Positions 19,473 through 28,355 are shown, counted from the stretch's first letter. The stretch: DNA of 64,000 nt from Phycobacter azelaicus (GCF_014884385.1 NZ_WKFH01000003.1:496001-560000); one strand, 5' to 3'. Notes: a model not told the origin generated them from the sequence alone. A program made the numbers and translations.

Positions 19473-19889
19473 TCACGCCCGCACGACCATGACTGAGCAT
19501 TTTGCACGCTCAGCAAGTTTTCCGCCGTTTGACGGCCAGATGTAGTCGATAACATTGGGTACGTGGCTCGCCATGACGACGAGGTCAGCGCCGGTTTCAC
19601 CGATGGCTCGCATCAGCGCATCGTCGATCTCGGTCGTGGGGTCGTGTGCGATCGCGGTATGCGACAGTGCTTCGATGTTGTGCCTGGCAGCCTCTGACGT
19701 GGCAAAAGCATCAAGCTTTTGGGCAAACTCTTGCGGGTTATGGGCCAATTTGCCGGGAGCCGGCGAGGTGACCCCCACATATACAATCGGTACGCCATAG
19801 TGTTTTGCCAGATCCGCCGCGCAGTCGAGCGCGGCAGCGAGCCGCTCGACATGAGCCAGATCGACCGGCGCCATTATTCGTTTAAACAT
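19473..19889 (-). CDS. Universal stress protein (UspA family)
   Basis: A 138-residue single-domain Usp with the N-terminal FKRIMAPVDLAHVE strand and the C-terminal nucleotide-type region ADLVVMASHVPN..GGKLAERAKCSVMVVRA. The usual ATP-binding GxxGxxxxxxG(S/T) motif is modified here to VPNVIDYIWPSNGG, so ATP binding is uncertain. AAGGAGGG lies just before the ATG. It is probably co-transcribed with the BCCT transporter, an arrangement resembling transporter-associated Usp proteins such as TeaD. Confidence 0.88.
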   Translation of the reverse strand: MFKRIMAPVDLAHVERLAAALDCAADLAKHYGVPIVYVGVTSPAPGKLAHNPQEFAQKLDAFATSEAARHNIEALSHTAIAHDPTTEIDDALMRAIGETGADLVVMASHVPNVIDYIWPSNGGKLAERAKCSVMVVRA

Positions 19890-20177
19890 ATTCCCTCCTT
19901 AGAGAGCGTGGGCAGCGATGTGCTTTCCAACACGGATGAGCCACACAAACTCGCTTCATGTGCAGGACCGAGCGCTGTACGATCGGTGGACCGAGGGTAG
20001 TCCCAGACAGTTGGCAAAAGCAAACAAGTCGCCTGCATGCGCAGGACTTCAGCGCCCTCGATGACTTCGCCGCGAGGCTTCGTGCTACGCGGTGAGGCTT
20101 TCAGCAGGGCTCAGCAACGACAGGCATTGGCCTAATATGAACCGGCCGCGAAACTGGAAAGCGGCGTGTTTTCTCTG

Positions 20178-21260
20178 TCAGTGTCGCGCATGTTTGCCAA
20201 GGAGCAGAGCAAAAACAAAAAATGCGCCCAGAGATGTCGTGACCACACCGACAGGAAGCTCCTGCGGCGCAAGGAGCAGACGGGACAGGATGTCAGAAGC
20301 CGTCAGAAGTATGGCCCCGATCAGGGCCGCAGTTGGCAAGAGGTGCGTGTGCAGCGGGCCTACCAATCCGCGCGCCAAATGGGGCACCATCAGCCCGACG
20401 AACCCGATCACCCCCGCCACGGAGACGAATGTTGCGGTCGCAAGAGCCGACACGAAAAACATCATCATGCGCAACCGGTGGGCAGGCACGCCGAGACTGA
20501 TGGCTGTTACATCTCCGGCAAGCAACGCGTCCAGCCAGCGACGACGGTAGAGCGCATAAGCAAAGATCATGCTGAGGCCGGCGAGGACCAGCGGAAAGGT
20601 TTGCCAGCGTGACAGGCCCAGCCCGCCAAGCATCCAGAAGATTACAGAATGGGCCGCGCGGCTGTCTCCGGCGAAGATCAGGTAATTGGTTATGGCCGCG
20701 AACAGGAAAGAGACGGCCAGCCCCGCCAAAATCAGCTTTTCGGGGGCACTGGTGCGAAGGCGCCGTACCAGCATCAGCACGATTGCGGAGGCCACGATGC
20801 CGCCGCAGAAGGCCGCGAGAGGCAGGGTCCAGATGCCCAGCACATCACCGGTCACGGTGATAACAAGAACCGCGCCGGCGGCAGCGCCAGAGGACAGGCC
20901 AAACAGGAAAGGATCTGCAAGATCATTGCGAGTCGTGGTCTGTAGAACCACACCAACGATTCCGAGGCCAGCCCCAATGATCGCAGAGAACAGAGCACGC
21001 GGCAGCCGCAGATCAAAGATGATGCGCCCCATCGGGGTCGGCTCCGATTCTGTCCAGCCAAGTCCAGAGGGTATTGCGGCAAAAACCTCCGCCAGAGGAA
21101 TGGCGGTCGTGCCATAAAGCACGGACAGCAGGATGAGGGCGACCAGCAAGGCCGCCCCTCCCATCAGCGTGAGGCGAAATCTGCCCACGTTAGAACAGTG
21201 TTGATTGTCACTGAGAACTGACCCGGTAGCCCTATAAATTGTCACTGAGAATTGACCCAT
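20178..21260 (-). CDS. FecCD-type iron-siderophore ABC permease, 5' end replaced by an IS21 end
   Basis: The body is a BtuC/FecD-type permease of about 340 residues with many membrane segments and typical blocks FDLRLPRALFSAIIGAGLG, DPFLFGLSSGAAAG, GVIGFVGLMVPHLAR and LPVGVVTTSLGAFFF. The first 20 to 21 codons of the present frame come from the IS21 left end, which enters at 21198/21199. The native start is therefore lost or is an internal codon (GTG 21188 or ATG 21164). No ATPase, binding protein or second permease is next to it, so this appears to be the remnant of an importer and may not be functional. Confidence 0.8.
   Translation of the reverse strand: MGQFSVTIYRATGSVLSDNQHCSNVGRFRLTLMGGAALLVALILLSVLYGTTAIPLAEVFAAIPSGLGWTESEPTPMGRIIFDLRLPRALFSAIIGAGLGIVGVVLQTTTRNDLADPFLFGLSSGAAAGAVLVITVTGDVLGIWTLPLAAFCGGIVASAIVLMLVRRLRTSAPEKLILAGLAVSFLFAAITNYLIFAGDSRAAHSVIFWMLGGLGLSRWQTFPLVLAGLSMIFAYALYRRRWLDALLAGDVTAISLGVPAHRLRMMMFFVSALATATFVSVAGVIGFVGLMVPHLARGLVGPLHTHLLPTAALIGAILLTASDILSRLLLAPQELPVGVVTTSLGAFFVFALLLGKHARH
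21199..21258 (+). repeat. IS21 left end with terminal inverted repeat and inner copy
   Basis: The outer repeat is 21199-21228. A 21-base part of it (21204-21224) recurs at 21238-21258 with one mismatch, the multiple terminal repeat arrangement known for IS21 transposase binding sites. Confidence 0.92.
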
Positions 21261-21311
21261 GTGAACACACTTCCCCGACGGTTTTGGTTGGGGGGATTAG
21301 GAGTGATCGAC

Positions 21312-22841
21312 ATGGGATTTTTGAGTGTCATTCGACGCTGGGCATTGCGTGACAAAATGCCAATCAGGGAGATTGCCCGGCGGACGGGTTTGTCTCGGAA
21401 CACGATCAAGAAGTATCTGCGTGAAGGTGCGGTGGAACCGCAGTTCAAGACGCCCAAGCGTCCAAGCAAGCTGGACCCCTACGCGGATCGGCTGTCAGCC
21501 TGGCTTTTAATCCAGACGCGGAAGTCACGCAAAGAGCGGCGGACAGTGAAGCAAATGCATGCTGATCTTGTGAAGCTGGGATATAATGGTTCCTATGAAC
21601 GCGTGGCAGCTTTCGCCCGGGCATGGCGTGAAGATCGGCATCGAGCGGAACAGACGACGGGGCGCGGCACCTACGTGCCTTTGGTGTTCGCGCCCGGCGA
21701 AGCCTTCCAATTCGATTGGAGCGAGGACTGGGCCAACATCGGCGGTGAGCGCGTCAAACTTCAGGTCGCTCATATCAAGCTATCGCACAGCCGCGCTTTC
21801 TTGGTGCGGGCCTACCCGCTGCAAACGCACGAGATGCTGTTTGACGCCCACTGGCATGCATTCCGCGTGTTCGGCGGTGTGCCTGGTCGCGGGATCTATG
21901 ACAATATGAAGACCGCCGTTGATCGTGTGGGCAAAGGCAAGCAGCGGGACGTCAATGCACGCTTCAAGGCTATGGCCAGCCACTACGTGTTTGAGCCCGA
22001 GTTCTGCAATCCGGCGGCCGATTGGGAGAAAGGCCAGGTTGAGAAGAACGTGCAGGATGCGCGCAACCGCATGTGGCAGGTCATGCCGGTCTGCGCCGAT
22101 CTGGCAGAGCTGAACCAATGGCTTGAAGATCGCTGTATCGCCCTTTGGACAGAGACGCCGCACAAGGCTTTGCCGGGGTCCATCGCTGACGTGTGGGAGG
22201 CCGAGAAGCCTACGCTGATGGCACTGCCGCCGGCATTCGATGGCTTTATCGAACACAGTAAGCGTGTGTCACCCACATGCCTGATCACTTTCGAACGCAA
22301 TCGCTACAGCGTTCCCGCCAGCTTTGCGAACCGCCGTGTCAGTTTGCATGTCTATCCCGAACGGCTGATCGTGGTCGCTGAAGGGCAAACGGTTTGCAAG
22401 CATGCGCGGATCATCGAGCGGTCTCATCGCAAGCCCGGCAAGGTCATCTATGACTGGCGCCACTATCTCGCTGTTATCCAACGCAAACCGGGCGCACTTC
22501 GGAATGGTGCGCCGTTCACGGAGATGCCGGATGCCTTCCGTCAATTGCAGGATCACATGCTGCGTAAAGAAGGCGGTGACCGAGAGATGGTCGACATTCT
22601 GTCTTTGGTCCTTCAGCACAACGAAGAGGACGTTTTGTGTGCAGTGGAGCTGGCACTTGAAGCAGGCGTCCCCACCAAGACGCACATCCTGAACCTGTTG
22701 CATCGATTGATCGACCGCAGACCGACAGATCACCCCGAGGTCGATCCGCCGGACGCACTGGCATTGCAGACAACGCCAGTGGCCAACGTCGGTCGCTATG
22801 ACGGGTTGCGACAGACTGAGGAGAAGCGCCATGCGTCATGA
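21312..22841 (+). CDS. istA: IS21 transposase IstA
   Basis: A 509-residue DDE transposase. An N-terminal helix-turn-helix ([21 protein letters not shown]) is followed by the rve catalytic core with candidate triad Asp135 (FQFDWSED), Asp197 (IYDNMKTAV) and Glu244 ([10 protein letters not shown]). The frame opens at 21252, but ATG 21312 follows AGGAG at 8 bases. Its stop overlaps the istB start by 11 bases. Confidence 0.95.
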   Translation: MGFLSVIRRWALRDKMPIREIARRTGLSRNTIKKYLREGAVEPQFKTPKRPSKLDPYADRLSAWLLIQTRKSRKERRTVKQMHADLVKLGYNGSYERVAAFARAWREDRHRAEQTTGRGTYVPLVFAPGEAFQFDWSEDWANIGGERVKLQVAHIKLSHSRAFLVRAYPLQTHEMLFDAHWHAFRVFGGVPGRGIYDNMKTAVDRVGKGKQRDVNARFKAMASHYVFEPEFCNPAADWEKGQVEKNVQDARNRMWQVMPVCADLAELNQWLEDRCIALWTETPHKALPGSIADVWEAEKPTLMALPPAFDGFIEHSKRVSPTCLITFERNRYSVPASFANRRVSLHVYPERLIVVAEGQTVCKHARIIERSHRKPGKVIYDWRHYLAVIQRKPGALRNGAPFTEMPDAFRQLQDHMLRKEGGDREMVDILSLVLQHNEEDVLCAVELALEAGVPTKTHILNLLHRLIDRRPTDHPEVDPPDALALQTTPVANVGRYDGLRQTEEKRHAS

Positions 22842-23622
22842 CCCAGCAGGAGCCTCTATCGTCATCATGCTGCGCAGTCTTAAGCTCTATGGCATGGCAA
22901 ATGCGATTGAAGACTTGGTCGCCCAGGGCGCGCCAGCGTTCGAAGCTGCCACACCAATGCTGTCACAGCTGCTCAAGGCCGAGATCGCCGAACGCGAGGT
23001 ACGGTCCATCGCCTACCACACGAAGGTCGCCCGCTTCCCCGCATACAAGGATCTGACGGGCTTCGACTTTGCATCGAGTGAGATCAACGAAGCGACAGTG
23101 CGGCAGCTACACCGATGCGAGTTTATCGAAGCGGCCGAGAATGTCGTTTTGATCGGCGGTCCCGGAACGGGCAAGAGCCACACAGCCACAGCAATCGGCG
23201 TCCAAGCCATCGAACATCACCGGCGTAAGGTGCGCTTCTTCTCGACCGTGGAATTGGTCAACGCGCTGGAGCAGGAGAAGGCGCTTGGTAAGGCAGGGAA
23301 ACTGGCTGAGATGCTGACGAAGGTCGACTTGGTCATCTTGGACGAACTCGGCTACCTGCCGTTCAGTTCATCTGGCGGGGCGCTGCTCTTCCATCTGCTC
23401 AGCAAGCTCTACGAGCGCACCAGCGTCATCATCACCACAAACCTCAGCTTCTCAGAATGGGCGCAGGTCTTCGGGGATGCAAAGATGACAACCGCGCTCC
23501 TCGATAGGCTGACTCACCGCTGCCACATCCTCGAAACCGGAAACGACAGCTACCGCTTCAAGGCCAGCGCTGAGGCTGCAAAAAAAACACGAAAGGAGGC
23601 CAAAACATTGACCGCGTCATAA
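22831..23622 (+). CDS. istB: IS21 helper ATPase IstB
   Basis: A 263-residue AAA+ ATPase of the DnaC-like IstB family that assists IstA in target choice. Walker A is GGPGTGKS at residues 109-116 and Walker B is [12 protein letters not shown]; the sensor region has [16 protein letters not shown] 22831 follows GAGGAG at 7 bases and overlaps the istA end. Confidence 0.95.
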   Translation: MRHDPAGASIVIMLRSLKLYGMANAIEDLVAQGAPAFEAATPMLSQLLKAEIAEREVRSIAYHTKVARFPAYKDLTGFDFASSEINEATVRQLHRCEFIEAAENVVLIGGPGTGKSHTATAIGVQAIEHHRRKVRFFSTVELVNALEQEKALGKAGKLAEMLTKVDLVILDELGYLPFSSSGGALLFHLLSKLYERTSVIITTNLSFSEWAQVFGDAKMTTALLDRLTHRCHILETGNDSYRFKASAEAAKKTRKEAKTLTAS

Positions 23623-23644
23623 ACCACGACGCATAACTGAGGGT

Positions 23645-23694
23645 GGGTCAAATCTCGGTGAAAATACCGGGTCAGTTCTCAGTGACAATCAACA
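23645..23694 (-). repeat. IS21 right end with terminal inverted repeat and inner degenerate copy
   Basis: The outer repeat is 23665-23694, the exact reverse complement of 21199-21228. A weaker inner copy lies at 23645-23663 (16 of 19 positions match the inner left copy). Confidence 0.88.
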
Positions 23695-24108
23695 GACTGC
23701 CGCGCCCGCCTTGAAGTAACCCTGAAAGGGGAGCCGGGAGACGTTGGTGGCCATGGAGCCCTTGGTCTGGAGCGGGTTGCGGACCTATACGGGTTCGACT
23801 TCCAGAAAGAACTCCGCAAGCTGGTGTTCGAGTTCTTCCTGCCAACCTTTGGCGCCCCCTGCGAGACCGTCTCGCTCGGCTTTCCGGTGAAGGCCAGCGA
23901 GATCGAGGTCTTCAAGCGCAGCGGCGTCTACGGGCTAGATCGGCTGCACCGGGCCATCCATGATATAAACCTCTGCCGCCATCAGCAGGGGAAACTTACC
24001 GATAAGCCCGTCACGTTGCGCCGTAAGGGCCGGTTGGTCTCCTGGGAGGAGATGAACAAGAAGGTGAACCGTGCCCTGGACCGCCTGTCAAAAGACTGGG
24101 CAGGCTGA
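23695..24108 (+). pseudogene. 3' remnant of an unidentified gene cut by the IS21 right end
   Basis: An open frame of 137 codons begins directly at the IS boundary and ends in TGA, without its own start near the boundary. Codon 4 onward reads ARLEVTLKGE, then YGFDFQKELRKLVFEFFLPTFG and a basic C-terminal part with KGRLVSWEEMNKKVNRALDRL. The ARLEVTLKG strand recalls the core of rolling-circle replication initiators of filamentous phages and small plasmids, but I am not confident of this. The product is unlike the permease on the other side of the IS, so the two are not halves of one gene. Confidence 0.6.
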
Positions 24109-24713
24109 CCCGTGCATCAGGATCCACCCCCTTGCGCCCGGATGTGCTCTGAGGGGCTCAAATATTGCGCGTGAACGCAGGGTGTGGGGTTTTGAAGGGT
24201 AGTGTGCTGCTGAGAGGGTGGTGCCCGTCAGGGGCGACATTTGAGAGGCACGCTGTCCTGTGTGCCGCCAGTTGGCATGCAATGCCGACGACAATACCGG
24301 CCCATCATCCGCGTGCCCGAAACTTTTCTTCACCAGAATGAGTGTTTTGGGCACTTTAGGGCTCAGATCGCATCAGCTTTGTCCGGGGCAACCAGGGTTG
24401 AGTGAATCGTCGATTTTCCGCTGATTTCGCGACTGAGCGCGGATCTGCCCACCTAATGACTAGATTCTTCTCTTAACTATTACTTCTTAAATTCTTTAAA
24501 TATTACGAGCACGGCGTTTTGACGAATTTGAGCCAGTGCTGCGTCTCTGTAAGAGATGAACCTTCTGGGGCGCTGAAAGAAGGTGAGCATCAGTTCTCTC
24601 CAACCCAACTCTTATAGAACCCTCTCTGTGCTGTGTTGCCCCTTTGGGACGCATGTTGATCTTACTGCTTTGCTCTTTCCCCTGTATTGCTTGCGTTTAC
24701 GGGGGGCTGAGGG
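24109..24713. other. Non-coding or decayed DNA of the mobile region
   Basis: No convincing gene is seen. Short frames on both strands lack ribosome binding sites. An AT-rich run lies around 24465-24510, in contrast to the GC-rich chromosome. Small imperfect hairpins occur (for example GGCAT/ATGCC near 24275), none with a clear function. Confidence 0.45.
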
Positions 24714-25472
24714 TCACGGTGTCTTCTTCTTCTCCAGTCGTTTCAACTGTCGCTGCACTGAAGCGGCAGACCAGTCTTTTCCCCGTGTGGTTTGGATGCC
24801 CCGGGCGTTTGCTTCATCTGCGATCTGTTTCAGCGTGGGGGTATGATCAGCTGAAGAAAGCTCTTCCCTTAGCTTTGCGAGTTCTTCTGCTTTCATGTCT
24901 GCCATGCGCCCCCGCATGTGTTTCGATACTGCTGTTGCCAGTGCTGTCTGACGTCTCCCTTTGGCCGTGGGTTCTGTCTTCTTGTTGGTTCCCGGTAGCT
25001 GAAACCTGACTGGGCCTTGGTGGAGGACGATTGATCTGACGAGATTGTCACTGAGCTCGGTAATGGATTGGCGAGTTCGGAGATCTTTGAAATGCTGCCC
25101 GTGCTCTCGGATTTCGTTGAGGAGAGCTATGCGGTTATCAAGGGGACATCGCGCAAAGATCCGGCGGAAGTCATCTGTGATAAACCTTGCATTTTGGGTC
25201 ATTGAGACCTTGAGCAATTCCTTCAGGACCGGAAGTGACGAAAGATCGTCCACCTTCCGCGCGTAGTCGAATAGGAAGTTGAAATCGCTGTCTACGCTTG
25301 ATCGCTCCATAGCGAGCTCGAAGAGCTTATACGAGGCGAGCGTCTGACGATACTCTTGGGGCCGGTAACGTGGGTTTGGTCCATGTGAAATCAGCGCATA
25401 GAAGGTGGGCATTGTTGGGTTTATCTTTTGCGTAGTCAGTACGTAAATGCGATATTTGCATATCACTGGCAT
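24714..25472 (-). CDS. Hypothetical protein with recombinase-like C-terminal helix-turn-helix
   Basis: A 252-residue (or 232-residue from ATG 25412) protein of unknown function. The C-terminal part, LKQIADEANARGIQTTRGKDWSAASVQRQL with the preceding linker, resembles the DNA-binding tail (Recombinase domain) of large serine recombinases, yet no resolvase catalytic domain is present. The N-terminal two thirds is helical with no recognised fold. It is transcribed away from the integrase gene. No ribosome binding site favours either start. It may be a truncated recombinase or an integrase accessory factor; both are guesses. Confidence 0.6.
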   Translation of the reverse strand: MPVICKYRIYVLTTQKINPTMPTFYALISHGPNPRYRPQEYRQTLASYKLFELAMERSSVDSDFNFLFDYARKVDDLSSLPVLKELLKVSMTQNARFITDDFRRIFARCPLDNRIALLNEIREHGQHFKDLRTRQSITELSDNLVRSIVLHQGPVRFQLPGTNKKTEPTAKGRRQTALATAVSKHMRGRMADMKAEELAKLREELSSADHTPTLKQIADEANARGIQTTRGKDWSAASVQRQLKRLEKKKTP

Positions 25473-25592
25473 CCCTTATTGCGCAATACCTCATCCGTTT
25501 GAATTTCTTGCGCCCGGACAGGGAAATAGCCCGACGGACGTTCCCGGGCAGAGTATAATGCTCACATGAGAGTTTCAAACGTAGAGGTGCAT

Positions 25593-26537
25593 ATGAGCCG
25601 TCCTGCAAAGACCGTCCGCAATGCCTGCGATGCCTGGCTGAAACAGTGTGAACGCAACAATCTGGAGCGGGCAACGATCCGGAGCTATCGGGGTCACGTC
25701 GATCATCACATCGACAAGAAGATTGGGGATCTGCTGGTCACAGATCTGACCCGGGCGGATGTGAAGGACTTTCTGGACGATCTTCAGGATGAGGGCCTTT
25801 CTCGGGCCATGACCAAGAAGGTTCTCGGAAGCCTTCGCTCTGCACTGAGCGAGGCGCTGGACCGGGAGTGGATCAGTCACAATGTGGCAAGGGATGTGAA
25901 GTTGCCGCGAAACCGGCGAGACGAAGAGGAGCGCACCATTCCCACCAAGGATGAGATCCGGACCATGCTCGACAACGTGCCGGAACGTCACCGGCCCCTG
26001 ATCGTCACGGCGATCTTTACCGGCATGCGGATCAGTGAACTGCGTGGCCTGACGTGGGAGTATGTCGACTTTGATCGCAAGCTTATTCACGTCCAGAAAC
26101 GGGCTGACCGCTTCAACGATATGGGCAAGCCGAAAAGCCGGACCAGCAAGCGCAGCATTCCGATGGCCCCGATCGTTCTCAATGTTCTGGGCGCATGGCG
26201 TGATGATTGCCCAAAGGGGGATCTCGATCTCGTATTCCCGAATGGTAAGGGAAAGATCGAGAACCACTCCAACATCCACAATCGCGTTCTGGTGCCCCTT
26301 CTTGTGGAGAATGGGATCGTAGACGAGGAAGGGCGACCAAAGTTCAGCTTCCATGCCTTGCGCCATGCTGCAGCCTCGCTGTTCATTGAGCAGAACTGGC
26401 CGCCAAAGAAGATCCAGGCGCTGCTTGGTCATTCATCGATCAACATGACGATGGATGTCTACGGGCACCTCTTCGAAAGCCCGGAAGAGGATGTTGAACT
26501 CTTCGCCAAGATGCAGGGTGACTTGCTCGCTGCCTAG
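25593..26537 (+). CDS. Phage-type tyrosine integrase
   Basis: A 314-residue site-specific recombinase. The N-terminal SAM-like core-binding domain spans roughly residues 10-90, followed by the catalytic domain with Arg146 (TGMRISEL), His254-x-x-Arg257 (HALRHAAAS), the LGHSS histidine and the nucleophile Tyr290 (DVYGHLF). ATG 25593 follows AGAGG and is preferred over ATG 25566. It lies 1.7 kb from a tRNA gene whose 3' end faces it, the normal setting of a genomic-island integrase. All catalytic residues appear intact. Confidence 0.93.
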   Translation: MSRPAKTVRNACDAWLKQCERNNLERATIRSYRGHVDHHIDKKIGDLLVTDLTRADVKDFLDDLQDEGLSRAMTKKVLGSLRSALSEALDREWISHNVARDVKLPRNRRDEEERTIPTKDEIRTMLDNVPERHRPLIVTAIFTGMRISELRGLTWEYVDFDRKLIHVQKRADRFNDMGKPKSRTSKRSIPMAPIVLNVLGAWRDDCPKGDLDLVFPNGKGKIENHSNIHNRVLVPLLVENGIVDEEGRPKFSFHALRHAAASLFIEQNWPPKKIQALLGHSSINMTMDVYGHLFESPEEDVELFAKMQGDLLAA

Positions 26538-26579
26538 GTCAGTTGGGTTTTCCTGGTACGCGAACTTGAGACACGGCTG

Positions 26580-26804
26580 TTGTCGCAAGAGCTGGGGAAA
26601 ATCGGCGGCGCCCTTGGGGCTAAGCTTTCGCTGTGGTGCTCCACGGTAAACCGTGACATATGCTTGTCGATTGACAATAAATATGTCTGTGCCTACGAAG
26701 CTGCCCTATTGGCAGCGGCTGACCTCATGGAATCTCACTTGAATAGGGAGGCGAGGAGGCGCTCAGCCTTGGTCGTTGAGGGGTATCCATGCAAGTTCCT
26801 ATGA
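26580..26804 (+). CDS. Small hypothetical ORF coupled to the following helix-turn-helix gene
   Basis: A frame of up to 74 residues beginning at a TTG, just after the integrase and in the same frame as it. The sequence, with the segment DICLSIDNKYVCAYEAALLAAADLMESHLN, is protein-like but unrecognised. Its stop lies inside the start region of the next gene (16-base overlap), which supports real translation. No strong ribosome binding site is seen at the TTG. It may be a small protein, or a leader for the downstream gene. Confidence 0.35.
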   Translation: MSQELGKIGGALGAKLSLWCSTVNRDICLSIDNKYVCAYEAALLAAADLMESHLNREARRRSALVVEGYPCKFL

Positions 26805-27376
26805 GTTCTCAGTCCGGGATCGAGCGCCGGTTCAGTTTCGAGCTTTCTTTCGTGCTATCCGGTTGTGATGAGCTCAGCCAGGACGTCCTTGTCACTGACA
26901 TCTGCAATGCCGTTCCCGAAGACGATCCAATCATCGGGCTTGGGCGAAAAGGGCAGGTGGGTGTCATGCTTGACCTATCCGGTAGCTGCGCCGAGGACGT
27001 CATGCTGGATGCGGCGCGCCGAGTTCTGGCTGTTCTACCGGAAGGGTCCTATTTGCACGAGGCCCATCCGGATCTGGTGAGCCTCCAGGAAGTCGCCAAT
27101 CACCTTTCAACGACTAGGCAAAACCTTCGTTTGAAACCACTCCCGGCGCCCTACGCAGGTGGGCTGTTCAGATTGTCAGAACTGAGCGGCCTGTTTGAAG
27201 ACCACATTGAACGGGCTGGCCAGGGCGACAAACGTTACAAGATGAACGTCGAAGACGCCTCGGGCTGGCTCAATGCGTCATTTGCAGCGCAAAAACTCAA
27301 CGGCCTTATCGCGGCCGGACTCTTGGATCGCCGGACACTCAAAGTAAGCGGTCTTCAATCTGAGGTGCAGCCGTGA
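26789..27376 (+). CDS. Hypothetical protein with central helix-turn-helix
   Basis: A 195-residue protein (191 from an alternative ATG at 26801). GAGGGG precedes ATG 26789 at 5 bases. The N-terminal 90 residues are beta-rich (FSFELSFVLSG, VGVMLDLSG); the centre, DLVSLQEVANHLSTTRQNLR followed by GGLFRLSELSGLF, looks like an excisionase/MerR-type helix-turn-helix with its wing. The C-terminal part is helical. No known family can be named. A DNA-binding role in the island is likely, such as a regulator or part of a two-gene stability system with the preceding ORF, but this is inference. Confidence 0.6.
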   Translation: MQVPMSSQSGIERRFSFELSFVLSGCDELSQDVLVTDICNAVPEDDPIIGLGRKGQVGVMLDLSGSCAEDVMLDAARRVLAVLPEGSYLHEAHPDLVSLQEVANHLSTTRQNLRLKPLPAPYAGGLFRLSELSGLFEDHIERAGQGDKRYKMNVEDASGWLNASFAAQKLNGLIAAGLLDRRTLKVSGLQSEVQP

Positions 27377-27399
27377 TTGCCGGATCATCGATGTAGAAT

Positions 27400-27783
27400 A
27401 GAAACGAGCTGAACTCGGGTGACGTGATCGATGCCTTGAGCGACCTGTTCATCATGCGGGGTGTGCCGGATTACATCCGGTCTGACAACGGCCCGGAGTT
27501 CGTGGCTCAGGCCGTTCAAGATTGGATCAGGGCCGTCGGCGCCAAGACCGCCTACATCGCGCCCGGGTCACCTTGGGAGAACGGCTACTGCGAAAGCCTC
27601 AATGCCAGGTTCCGCGATGAACTGCTCAACGGAGAAGTCTTCTACAGCCTTCGGGAAGCGGAAATCCTGATCGAACAATGGAGGAAACACTACAATACCA
27701 AACGACCACATAGTGCCTTGGGCTATCGCCCTCCCGCCCCGGAAACCATCATCCCGATGGACCCGAGACCGGTCATGCACTAA
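27400..27783 (+). pseudogene. Truncated IS3-family transposase (orfB C-terminal part)
   Basis: The frame encodes only the last 127 residues or so of an IS3-type DDE transposase: SDNGPEF with the second catalytic Asp, then [22 protein letters not shown] with the Glu, and the C-terminal [13 protein letters not shown] segment. The first Asp and the helix-turn-helix protein (orfA) are missing. A stop lies at 27394, so the fragment begins near 27400. Confidence 0.9.
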
Positions 27784-27817
27784 CAATCAAAACGGACCAC
27801 TCAGGTGGGGCTGATCA
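27400..27817 (+). mobile_element. Right-end remnant of an IS3-family element
   Basis: The remnant comprises the 3' part of the transposase gene and the right terminus ending in GGGGCTGATCA near 27817, a typical IS3-family tip. No matching left end was found in the neighbouring sequence, so the element is truncated and immobile. Confidence 0.75.
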
Positions 27818-27859
27818 GTTGGCTCTACGGAAAACTGTCTGCAGTTGAGGAGTTGAGCA

Positions 27860-28234
27860 ATGAGCCCGGTCGGAATGCAATTTCCGCCCCACACCAAAAT
27901 CCTTGTATGTGGAACTAAAGGCAACCAAGAGCCACAAGGATTGAATTACTTCGTCATCTCGCACCTGCAGCGAATGACAGGAAGCCGCCCCTTGCCTGGT
28001 GGCTCCGGTGCTGCGGCTGCACAGGTCATGTCCGCTTCGGGCTGGGACCTGCCCTCTTGCATCAATGGCGGATCTTGGTCAGGTCGTACCCCAGGCTTTG
28101 ACAAGGAGCCCCCTACTTCGCCGAACGCATTGACGATGCGCATCCGCCACTGGAACGAGTACCCTCCAGCGTTAACTCATGGCATCGAAGAAGCAGAACG
28201 ACGCACACCGCTCCCCAGCGGCTTTCCCATCTAG
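27860..28234 (+). CDS. Doubtful hypothetical ORF
   Basis: A 124-residue frame with a good GAGGAG site 7 bases before its ATG, but with a glycine/proline-rich, unrecognised sequence and no neighbour that suggests a role. It fills the space between the IS3 remnant and the tRNA gene. It may be chance; the ribosome binding site is the only argument for it. Confidence 0.25.
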   Translation: MSPVGMQFPPHTKILVCGTKGNQEPQGLNYFVISHLQRMTGSRPLPGGSGAAAAQVMSASGWDLPSCINGGSWSGRTPGFDKEPPTSPNALTMRIRHWNEYPPALTHGIEEAERRTPLPSGFPI

Positions 28235-28261
28235 GATCAAGTCATTCTTCTAAGGGAAATG

Positions 28262-28338
28262 TGGTAGCGGAGGAGGGACTTGAACCCCCGACACGCGGAT
28301 TATGATTCCGCTGCTCTAACCAGCTGAGCTACTCCGCC
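28262..28338 (-). tRNA. tRNA with CAU anticodon, probably elongator tRNA-Met
   Basis: A complete 77-base cloverleaf can be read on the minus strand: acceptor GGCGGAG with CTCCGCT plus encoded CCA, D-arm AGCTCAGCTGGTTAGAGC, anticodon stem GCGGA/TCCGC with loop ATCATAA (anticodon CAT), and T-arm GGGGGTTCAAGTCCC. CAU can belong to elongator Met or to lysidine-modified Ile2; the whole resembles elongator Met of Rhodobacterales. Its 3' end faces the integrase-bearing island. Confidence 0.9.
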
Positions 28339-28355
28339 ACTCGCTGTGTGGTGGC

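Larger units (their letters stand above)
21199..23694 (+). mobile_element. Complete IS21-family insertion sequence
   Basis: A 2496-bp element bounded by perfect 30-bp inverted repeats beginning TG and ending CA, and encoding istA and istB in the usual overlapping order. Both genes look intact. Flanking bases (AACAG on the left, GACTG on the right) do not form a target duplication, and the flanking genes are unrelated, which points to a rearrangement after insertion. Confidence 0.95.

Noticed and set aside
20178..24108. The iron permease and the fragment right of the IS21 as one gene split by insertion
   Set aside because: They lie on opposite strands and have unrelated sequences, so they cannot be two halves of one gene.
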